5,679 nt of DNA from Pelagibacteraceae bacterium BACL5 MAG-120820-bin39 (GTDB lineage: Bacteria > Pseudomonadota > Alphaproteobacteria > Pelagibacterales > Pelagibacteraceae), in contig LIBV01000064.1 in assembly GCA_001438335.1 (NCBI GenBank), positions 1-5,679 on the forward strand, written 5' to 3'. A program made the translations under genes and the position numbers. The notes below the pieces were generated by a model that was not told the DNA's origin, did no database searches, and was given only the letters and a program-made list of their open reading frames with translations. Positions 1 through 5,416 of the stretch are shown one piece after another (within the stretch, counting starts at the first letter, position 1; every line of letters starts with the position of its first letter).

Positions 1-6
1 CTAATC

Positions 7-189
7 TTATTTAACAATTTTAAAATTCTCATTAGGAATAATTTTATCAATTTCTTTTTTTGGAGCAGGAAAATCAATTTTATTAATAAAAAAAACTATT
101 GTGACTAACACAGCTAAAATTAATCCAATCTTTACGATCAAACTTACTAAATTGCTTTTGTCTGAACTTGTGTTTTTAGTGAATTGCAT
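7..189 (-). CDS. Small single-span membrane protein of unknown function (60 aa)
   Basis: I do not recognise the family. The reading frame runs from an ATG (CAT at 187-189 on the plus strand) to TAA at 7-9. The N-terminus is hydrophilic (residues 1-13, with Lys5 and Lys11). A strongly hydrophobic stretch follows (about 14-35, Leu/Ile/Val/Phe with one Lys20), then a polar tail carrying a Pro-Ala-Pro turn (41-43) and several Lys/Glu. This looks like one transmembrane helix with a short soluble C-terminus. No signal-peptidase site or lipobox is evident, and there is no clear Shine-Dalgarno sequence. It is divergent from aroK, 57 bases away. In favour of a real gene: it fills space that would otherwise be empty in a very compact genome, and it has a well-formed membrane segment. 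Against: it is short and AT-rich, where chance hydrophobic frames are common. Confidence 0.6.
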   Translation of the reverse strand: MQFTKNTSSDKSNLVSLIVKIGLILAVLVTIVFFINKIDFPAPKKEIDKIIPNENFKIVK

Positions 190-246
190 ATATCGTTAAT
201 TAATTTCAAATTAAGACATATTTGTGTTTTTTCAATAAAGAAACTT
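190..246. promoter_or_regulatory. Divergent intergenic gap, presumed promoter region for aroK and the small membrane protein
   Basis: These 57 bases separate the start codons of two divergent genes, so promoters for both probably lie here or reach into the flanking coding sequence. I could not identify a convincing -35/-10 pair on either strand. The composition is so AT-rich that weak matches occur everywhere. A purine-rich AAAGAAA just before the aroK ATG at 247 may act as a weak ribosome binding site. Confidence 0.3.
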
Positions 247-777
247 ATGAAATCAAAAAAAAATCTTGTTTTTATAGGCATGATGGGTTCAGGAAAGACT
301 TCCATAGGCTTGCTTGTATCAAAAAAACTAAAATTAAATTTTTTTGACATAGATGCTGAAATTGAAAAAGAATTAGACATGAAAATTTCAAAAATTTTTC
401 AGTCAAAAGGAGAAATATTTTTTAGAAAATTAGAGGAAAAAATTACTTTAAAATTTTTAAAAAATGAAAATGGAGTATTTTCATTAGGTGGTGGCGCATT
501 TAATAATGAATATATTCAAAATGAAGTATTAAAAAATAATTTATCTTTCTGGTTAAAATGGGATAGCAAAACATTAATTAATAGAATTAAAAATAGCGAA
601 AAAAGACCTATTGCTTTTAAATCAACTGATGAAGAATTAATTGATTTAATTAAAAAACGTTCTAACATTTATGCCAAAGCCCTGTATAAGATTAATTGTG
701 AAAATAAAACAAAACTTGAAATTACAAATAAAATTTTAAAAATTTATGAAACCTATTCAGCTGAAAGTTCAGACTAA
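247..777 (+). CDS. aroK: Shikimate kinase (EC 2.7.1.71)
   Basis: Cytoplasmic enzyme that phosphorylates shikimate to shikimate 3-phosphate with ATP, the fifth step of the chorismate pathway. The 176-residue protein is the usual length and carries the expected motifs in order: Walker A GMMGSGKT at 11-18; the shikimate-binding Asp-x-Asp at 34-36; an Arg after the paired Phe (Arg60); the GGG loop at 81-83; the lid Arg-Pro at 120-121; and the late substrate/adenine-side Arg138 followed by a Tyr. The ATG at 247 is preferred because it places Walker A about ten residues from the start, as in the family. A longer frame from TTG at 184 would add 21 unsupported residues and overlap the divergent gene's start codon. 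The 3' end overlaps aroB by 32 bases, so the two are almost certainly one transcript and probably translationally coupled. Could be named aroL, but aroK is usual in alphaproteobacteria. Confidence 0.95.
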   Translation: MKSKKNLVFIGMMGSGKTSIGLLVSKKLKLNFFDIDAEIEKELDMKISKIFQSKGEIFFRKLEEKITLKFLKNENGVFSLGGGAFNNEYIQNEVLKNNLSFWLKWDSKTLINRIKNSEKRPIAFKSTDEELIDLIKKRSNIYAKALYKINCENKTKLEITNKILKIYETYSAESSD

Positions 778-1852
778 ATCACATACTTATCCAATAATAA
801 TTGGGTCTAATCTTATTCCACAAATATCTAAGATCCTTAAAAAAAACTCTTTAACTTTTAAAAAATGCCTACTAGTTGTTGACAAAAATATTTCAAAAAA
901 AATTATATTTAAAATTAAAAAATCACTTAAAATTAAAAATACTCATCTTTTTAATTTCAACACTAGTGAAAAAAATAAAAATCAAAATAGTGTTAACAAT
1001 ATATTAAGTATTCTTCTTAAGGAAAATTTTAGTAGAGAAGATTGTTTGATCACTATTGGAGGGGGAATTACAGGTGATGTTGGTGGTTTTGCTGCAAGCC
1101 TATTTAAAAGAGGTTTAACATTTATAAATCTTCCAACAACATTGTTATCACAAGTAGATTCTTCAATTGGTGGCAAAACTGGTGTGAACACTCAATATGG
1201 AAAAAATTTAATTGGAAGTTTTTACCAGCCTAGATTAGTCATCAGTGATACAAATTTTTTAAAAACCCTTCCAAAAAGAGAGTTAATTTGTGGATACGGT
1301 GAGGTATTAAAACATTCTCTAATTTCGAATAAAAAATTTTATGATTATTTGGATAAAAATGTTTTCAACGTCCTAAATTTAAAATCTCCATATATAGAAA
1401 AGGCAATTTTTGAGAGCTGCAAAATTAAACGAGACATAGTTCAAAAAGATGAGACTGAAAAAGAAATAAGAAAAATTTTGAATTTTGGTCATACATTTGC
1501 TCATGCTTATGAGGCTTGCCTAGGGTATTCCAAAAAATTAAATCATGGTGAGGCTGTAATATTAGGAATGAATTCCGCATTAAAATTTAGCTTAAAAAAT
1601 AAGTTAATTAAAATTAATGAAGTAAAATCAATCTTCGCTCATTTAAAAAAGGCAAAATTACCAATAAATCTTGATAAATATTTTTCATTAAAGGATTTAA
1701 AAAGAATTTTATCTTTTATGACTAAAGATAAAAAAAATAACTCAGATAAAATCAATTTAGTTTTACTTAAAAAAATTGGTCAACCTATTTATAAAAATCA
1801 ATATAGTAAAAATGATTTAGCTTCGTTTCTTAAACGAGAGCTAATCAATTAA
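746..1852 (+). CDS. aroB: 3-dehydroquinate synthase (EC 4.2.3.4)
   Basis: Converts DAHP to 3-dehydroquinate, the second step of the shikimate pathway, using NAD+ and a divalent metal (classically zinc). The 368 residues match the family length. Visible motifs are the nucleotide-binding GGG at 105-107 with Asp111 and the following Gly-Gly-Phe; the PTTLLSQVDSSIGGKTGVN block at 130-148; KNLIGSFYQP at 153-162; GYGEVLKH with metal ligand Glu186; FGHTFAHAYE with ligand His249; and NHGEAV with ligand His267. An Asp-Lys-Lys sits at 328-330 near the C-terminus, as is usual. The ATG at 746 lies inside aroK, and the peptide from it aligns with the normal N-terminal strand (Tyr-Pro-Ile-x-Ile-Gly at 15-20), so a later start would truncate the fold. 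No Shine-Dalgarno is visible, consistent with coupling to aroK. The stop overlaps the convergent bolA gene by 12 bases. Confidence 0.97.
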   Translation: MKPIQLKVQTKSHTYPIIIGSNLIPQISKILKKNSLTFKKCLLVVDKNISKKIIFKIKKSLKIKNTHLFNFNTSEKNKNQNSVNNILSILLKENFSREDCLITIGGGITGDVGGFAASLFKRGLTFINLPTTLLSQVDSSIGGKTGVNTQYGKNLIGSFYQPRLVISDTNFLKTLPKRELICGYGEVLKHSLISNKKFYDYLDKNVFNVLNLKSPYIEKAIFESCKIKRDIVQKDETEKEIRKILNFGHTFAHAYEACLGYSKKLNHGEAVILGMNSALKFSLKNKLIKINEVKSIFAHLKKAKLPINLDKYFSLKDLKRILSFMTKDKKNNSDKINLVLLKKIGQPIYKNQYSKNDLASFLKRELIN

Positions 1853-2101
1853 GATTTGTATGGAATGAATAAATTTATTCATTTCTTCATCTAAAGTTTT
1901 ATAAATTTTTTTTGTACTCTCGATTTTGCTTAAATTTTTAAGCTGATCTGATTTAATTTTTATTTTTAAATGATATTTTCCTGGTTGATTTCCTGAATGA
2001 TTTTTGTGTAAAAAAGATTTATCTTCGATATCAATACTGTCTACGACAAACTGGTTAACTATTTTTTTTTTTATAATTGCAATTAACTGATTTATATCCA
2101 T
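1841..2101 (-). CDS. bolA: BolA family protein
   Basis: Small BolA-fold protein (86 aa). BolA proteins partner monothiol glutaredoxins in sensing or trafficking [2Fe-2S] clusters, and some bind DNA. The recognisable core is an Asp-Lys-Ser segment (27-29) followed by the loop with His32 and His35 and then Gly37, a beta strand with Tyr-His at 43-44, a Ser51, and the C-terminal Phe-Ile-His-Ser at 77-80. The family's invariant C-terminal His, a cluster ligand in Grx-BolA complexes, is His79. The protein has no cysteine, so a loop His would be the second BolA-side ligand (H-type). The Arg-His pair usual in the helix-turn region of BolA is replaced by Glu-Ser-Thr at 61-63. It is transcribed away from the J-domain gene across a 21-base gap and converges on aroB with a 12-base overlap. 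The ATG at 2099-2101 is the only reasonable start. Confidence 0.9.
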   Translation of the reverse strand: MDINQLIAIIKKKIVNQFVVDSIDIEDKSFLHKNHSGNQPGKYHLKIKIKSDQLKNLSKIESTKKIYKTLDEEMNKFIHSIQILID

Positions 2102-2110
2102 AAATATTAT
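2083..2110 (+). promoter_or_regulatory. Candidate promoter for the J-protein-cobS-cobT operon, near-leaderless
   Basis: TTAACT (2083-2088, 4/6 to consensus), a 16-base spacer, then TATTAT (2105-2110, 5/6). Predicted initiation near 2117 leaves about six bases before the ATG at 2123, which has no Shine-Dalgarno. The -35 lies inside the start of bolA. This element and the bolA -10 are two bases apart, so two polymerases could not occupy both at once. Consensus matching in such AT-rich sequence is weak evidence. Confidence 0.3.
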
Positions 2111-2112
2111 TT

Positions 2113-2140
2113 ATTATATATCATGAAAAACATTTGTGAC
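2113..2140 (-). promoter_or_regulatory. Candidate promoter for bolA, near-leaderless
   Basis: Read on the minus strand, a perfect TATAAT (2113-2118) is preceded 16 bases upstream by GTCACA (2135-2140), a 4/6 match to the -35 consensus. Initiation seven bases downstream would fall near 2106, leaving about five bases before the bolA ATG and no room for a Shine-Dalgarno. The -35 lies inside the J-domain gene. AT-rich DNA gives such matches by chance, so the -10 position and the shortness of the gap are the main support. Confidence 0.35.
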
Positions 2141-2650
2141 TGGAATAATTGTAAAGAAATAGGTGAATATAGAGCGCCTGTAGAAAAAGATAATAGTAAA
2201 AAATACCGTTTACTTTGTTTAGACCATGTAAAAGAGTTTAATAAAAATTGGAATTACTTTTCAGGAATGAATGATGATCAAGTTATGGATTTTTTAAAAT
2301 CTGATATGACTTGGCACAAACCAACACAAAGTTTTAGCTCTTCGGATAACTTCTTTAAAGTTCTTTGGAATAACACTTTGAGAGATGAATTAGATAAAGA
2401 TAGATTAAAAAGTGAATATAATCATATGAGTAAATTTAAATTTAATCATAATGATATAAAAGCTTTTGGAATTTTAGGAGTTTCTGTAGGTCTAAAATGG
2501 CAGAAAATACAGGAAAAATTCAAATTACTTGTCAAAAAATTTCACCCCGATATAAATGATGGAAATAAAAAATACGAGGAAAAACTTAAATTAATAACTT
2601 TAGCTTATACCCAGTTAAAAAATACATATAGAGAAAAAATTGACACCTAA
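2123..2650 (+). CDS. C-terminal J-domain protein with N-terminal Cys/His cluster (DnaJ-like co-chaperone)
   Basis: A 175-residue DnaJ-domain protein of the type encoded beside cobS in alphaproteobacteria. The N-terminus holds Cys5-x4-Cys10 and Cys32-x2-His35, spaced like a small metal site (inferred, probably zinc), with a Gly-Glu-Tyr-Arg-Ala-Pro segment (14-19) between them. A polar middle region follows (about 45-110). The J domain is C-terminal (about 112-172) with the diagnostic His-Pro-Asp at 140-142 after a basic helix, so it should stimulate a DnaK/Hsp70 ATPase. It lacks the Gly/Phe linker, the four-repeat zinc finger and the substrate domains of true DnaJ. The ATG at 2123 is needed to keep Cys5. 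No Shine-Dalgarno is seen. The 3' end overlaps cobS by 11 bases, implying an operon with cobS-cobT and perhaps a role in folding or remodelling that complex (inference). Confidence 0.9.
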   Translation: MKNICDWNNCKEIGEYRAPVEKDNSKKYRLLCLDHVKEFNKNWNYFSGMNDDQVMDFLKSDMTWHKPTQSFSSSDNFFKVLWNNTLRDELDKDRLKSEYNHMSKFKFNHNDIKAFGILGVSVGLKWQKIQEKFKLLVKKFHPDINDGNKKYEEKLKLITLAYTQLKNTYREKIDT

Positions 2651-3614
2651 TTTAAACATTCAACCTGATATTAAGATCTCATTAAAGCAAACCTTTGGCA
2701 TAGATAGCGATATGGAAGTAAATGCTTTTTCTGAAAAAAGCGAATATGTCCCTGAAATTGACAAAAACTATAAATTTGATCGAGACACAACTCTAGCAAT
2801 TATTTCTGGTTTTGCTTTTAATAAAAGAGTTTTAGTTCAAGGATATCATGGTACTGGTAAATCTACTCACATAGAGCAAATTGCTGCAAGATTAAATTGG
2901 CCTTGTATTAGAGTTAATTTAGATAGTCATGTAAGTAGAATTGATTTAATCGGTAAAGACGCCATTGTTTTAAAAGATGGCAAACAGGTAACTCAGTTTA
3001 ATGAAGGTATTCTTCCATGGTCAATTCAAAACCCTGTTGCATTGGTATTTGACGAATATGATGCGGGAAGACCAGATGTGATGTTTGTTATTCAAAGAGT
3101 ATTAGAAGCAGAAGGTAATTTTACGCTATTAGACAAAAATAAAGTTATTAAACAGAATAAATTTTTTAGATTATTTGCAACTTCTAACACTGTTGGTTTA
3201 GGAGATACTACTGGCTTATACCATGGGACTCAACAAATTAACCAGGGACAGATGGATAGATGGAATATTGTAACTACCTTAAACTATTTAAGCCTTGAAA
3301 GAGAAATGGAAATAATTCTAGCTAAAAATAAAAATTTTAATAACCCCAAGGGTAAAGAAAAAGTTGCAAATATGATAAAAGTAGCATCTTTAACACGAAA
3401 AGGATTTATTGCAGGCGATATCTCAACAGTTATGAGTCCAAGGACTGTATTGCACTGGGCAGAAAATGCAGAAATTTTTAAAGATACTGGCTATGCATTC
3501 AGAGTTACTTTCTTAAATAAATGCGATGAAATAGAAAAAAGCACTATCGCTGAATATTATCAAAGATGTTTTGGAGAGGAACTGCCAGAGTCTTTAGTTA
3601 ATATTCAAATTTAA
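2640..3614 (+). CDS. cobS: CobS, AAA+ ATPase subunit of aerobic cobaltochelatase (CobNST type)
   Basis: MoxR-like AAA+ ATPase that with CobT drives ATP-dependent cobalt insertion into hydrogenobyrinate a,c-diamide by CobN in the aerobic cobalamin pathway; analogous to BchI/ChlI. Its 324 residues match the family length. Motifs: the N-terminal FGIDSDM segment (19-25); Walker A GYHGTGKST at 68-76; the highly conserved RVNLDSHVSRIDLIGKDA region (91-108); Walker B with Asp138-Glu139; sensor-1 Asn183; the YHGTQQIN and MDRW stretch (194-208) with a candidate arginine finger Arg207; and Ser-Pro-Arg at 266-268 as the likely sensor-2 region. The start is TTG at 2640, eleven bases inside the J-protein gene, preceded by a purine-rich AGAGA. 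The first ATG (2712) would remove the conserved FGIDSD segment. Not the Salmonella CobS (cobalamin synthase), a membrane protein. Whether cobalt chelation is its role here depends on a cobN elsewhere. Confidence 0.95.
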   Translation: MTPNLNIQPDIKISLKQTFGIDSDMEVNAFSEKSEYVPEIDKNYKFDRDTTLAIISGFAFNKRVLVQGYHGTGKSTHIEQIAARLNWPCIRVNLDSHVSRIDLIGKDAIVLKDGKQVTQFNEGILPWSIQNPVALVFDEYDAGRPDVMFVIQRVLEAEGNFTLLDKNKVIKQNKFFRLFATSNTVGLGDTTGLYHGTQQINQGQMDRWNIVTTLNYLSLEREMEIILAKNKNFNNPKGKEKVANMIKVASLTRKGFIAGDISTVMSPRTVLHWAENAEIFKDTGYAFRVTFLNKCDEIEKSTIAEYYQRCFGEELPESLVNIQI

Positions 3615-5416
3615 TGAGCTCTAAAGAGTCAAACCTTAAAGAAAAATTCAAACAAGCACTCGAGTCAACTGCTAGAGTAATTTCTGACGACTTAAAAATA
3701 AAAGAAAATCCGAAACAAAACAAAAGTTCAAAAAAATTTGATTTTTTTGAAATAGATAATTTAACTACTAAAAGTGATTTTATTAAATTTAGAGCAGAGA
3801 CCGACTCTAATGCTCTTAAAAAAAAATTTTCTAATGATGAAATTTATAAAAAAAATCTTCCTCAGAATAATTCTTGTAAATCTTTATATAATATTGCTGA
3901 AAAAATAAGATATGAAACTTTAGGTGGTAAAATGCTTAAGGGTATAGAAAAAAATTTTACTGAGAATTATCAACAGATAGTCAATCTAAAACGAAAAGAT
4001 CAGCTTAAAACAAAAGATGATGTGCCGGTTGTTGAGGCATTTGAATTATACATGTTAAAAAATTTTCATAAAATTAAATTAAATTCGTTAACTTCTAAAA
4101 TGTTAGCTTTTTGGGAAACCGAATTTGATCAATCAATAAGCAAACATATTAAATTTCTTAAAGAAAATTTGGAAAATCAAAATAAATACGGTTCAAAATT
4201 TTCAGAAATATTAGAGCAAATGGATATTTTTGAAAGCGAAGATAATGAGGAGACTAAAGAAGAAAATCCTGATGAAGGTCAAGATAATCCCTCGAATGAT
4301 GAAGAGCAAAGTGATTCTGAAGATAAAAAAGATCAAAATAAAGATGAAGAAACCGAAGCAAGTTTAGACTCAGATTATAATATTGATGAATTTAAAATGG
4401 ATGAACAGCTAGTTGATACAGATTCTGATAAAGAAAGTTCTGAACAAGTAATTCAAAAGAAAATTTTAAATAATATTAACCTTGAATACAAAATATTTAC
4501 GACAGAATTTGACGAAGTAATTAAAGCAGAAAACTTAGAAAATGCTGATGAGTCAAAAAAACTTAGAAAAACACTTGATCAACAATTAATTGGGTTTCAA
4601 GACGTAATTACTAAACTTGCAAATAAACTTCAAAGACAACTGTTAGCAAAACAAAATCGTGCTTGGGAGTTTGATCTTGAAGAGGGTTTGCTAGATAGCT
4701 CTAAACTACCAAGAATAATTATTGATCCATATAATTCATTGTCATTTAAAAAAGAAAAAGATTTGGAATTTAAAGACACTGTAGTCACATTACTAATTGA
4801 TAACTCAGGCTCAATGAGAGGAAGGCCTATTACAATTGCAGCAATATGTGCTGATATTTTATCAAGAACTTTGGAGCGATGTTCAGTTAAAGTTGAAATA
4901 CTTGGATTTACTACAAAAAACTGGAAGGGTGGTCAAAGCAGAGAGTCTTGGAATAAAAATAGTAAACCTAAAACACCTGGAAGACTTAATGACTTAAGAC
5001 ATATTATTTACAAGGGTGCAGACACTCATTGGCGACAAGCAAAAAGTAATATTGGTTTAATGTTGAAAGAAGGATTACTTAAAGAGAATATAGATGGAGA
5101 GGCAATTTCTTGGGCATTTAATAGATTGAAAAAAAGAAAAGAAGAAAGAAAAATTTTAATGGTAATCTCAGATGGTGCGCCGGTTGATGATTCAACCCTT
5201 TCTGTTAACTCTGGAGATTTTTTAGAAAAACATTTAAAAAAAATGGTTAAATTTATAGAAGAAAAAACAGAAGTTGAAATTTTAGCAATTGGTATTGGTC
5301 ATGATGTTTCTAGATATTATGATAGGGCAATTAAAATTACGGATGTAAATGAGCTGGGTGATGTTATGGTTTCTCAATTAAGTTCATTGTTTGATACAAA
5401 AACTAAACTGCATTAA
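3614..5416 (+). CDS. cobT: CobT, vWA-domain subunit of aerobic cobaltochelatase (CobNST type)
   Basis: Partner of CobS, analogous to BchD/ChlD: a hexameric scaffold that couples the AAA+ ring to the chelatase through a metal-binding vWA domain. Of 600 residues, 1-200 form the family's N-terminal region, with a conserved basic/Gly segment at about 92-115 (Gly-Gly-Lys-Met at 104-107). Residues 207-250 are a very acidic linker (21 Asp/Glu in 44). About 286-375 is a helical segment ending in the conserved WEFDLEEGLLD stretch (351-361). The vWA domain starts near 388 with MIDAS Asp396-x-Ser398-x-Ser400, has a candidate metal Thr471, and Asp520 in SDGAPVDD, followed by the Gly-Ile-Gly-His-Asp turn (560-564). 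The ATG shares one base with the cobS stop (TAATG), indicating coupling. Its stop overlaps the convergent kinase gene by four bases. Not the NaMN:DMB phosphoribosyltransferase also called CobT. Confidence 0.95.
   Translation: MSSKESNLKEKFKQALESTARVISDDLKIKENPKQNKSSKKFDFFEIDNLTTKSDFIKFRAETDSNALKKKFSNDEIYKKNLPQNNSCKSLYNIAEKIRYETLGGKMLKGIEKNFTENYQQIVNLKRKDQLKTKDDVPVVEAFELYMLKNFHKIKLNSLTSKMLAFWETEFDQSISKHIKFLKENLENQNKYGSKFSEILEQMDIFESEDNEETKEENPDEGQDNPSNDEEQSDSEDKKDQNKDEETEASLDSDYNIDEFKMDEQLVDTDSDKESSEQVIQKKILNNINLEYKIFTTEFDEVIKAENLENADESKKLRKTLDQQLIGFQDVITKLANKLQRQLLAKQNRAWEFDLEEGLLDSSKLPRIIIDPYNSLSFKKEKDLEFKDTVVTLLIDNSGSMRGRPITIAAICADILSRTLERCSVKVEILGFTTKNWKGGQSRESWNKNSKPKTPGRLNDLRHIIYKGADTHWRQAKSNIGLMLKEGLLKENIDGEAISWAFNRLKKRKEERKILMVISDGAPVDDSTLSVNSGDFLEKHLKKMVKFIEEKTEVEILAIGIGHDVSRYYDRAIKITDVNELGDVMVSQLSSLFDTKTKLH
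4232..4363 (+). other. Acidic low-complexity linker within CobT
   Basis: Codes for residues 207-250 of CobT, with 21 Asp/Glu and four Lys and almost no hydrophobic residues, so it is probably disordered. Acidic linkers at this place, between the N-terminal region and the vWA half, are usual in CobT and in ChlD/BchD-type subunits. The exact sequence is expected to vary between relatives. Confidence 0.75.

Noticed and set aside
184..246. Upstream extension of aroK from TTG at 184
   Set aside because: It adds 21 residues without family support and overlaps the divergent gene's start codon. The ATG at 247 gives the normal distance to Walker A.
190..246. Specific -35/-10 pair for aroK or the small membrane protein
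   Set aside because: Only partial matches with poor spacing were found, no better than expected in such AT-rich DNA.
147..380. 77-residue minus-strand frame
   Set aside because: Overlaps most of the aroK 5' end including its Walker A codons, shows no recognisable domain, and is best explained as a shadow of aroK.
982..1191. 69-residue minus-strand frame
   Set aside because: Lies wholly within the most conserved catalytic part of aroB; its Pro-rich peptide is simply the complement of the glycine codons there.
1853..1960. Possible terminator hairpin after aroB
   Set aside because: This stretch is the 3' end of bolA. The T-rich runs reflect lysine codons on the other strand and I saw no stable GC stem.
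2640..5416. Reading cobS/cobT as cobalamin synthase and NaMN:DMB phosphoribosyltransferase (Salmonella naming)
   Set aside because: The proteins are an AAA+ ATPase and a vWA/MIDAS protein. The shared symbols are historical.
2123..5416. MoxR-vWA-J-domain cluster as a novel antiphage system
   Set aside because: CobS and CobT match the cobaltochelatase family motifs along their whole length, and the surroundings are housekeeping genes with no nuclease, mobility gene or odd composition.
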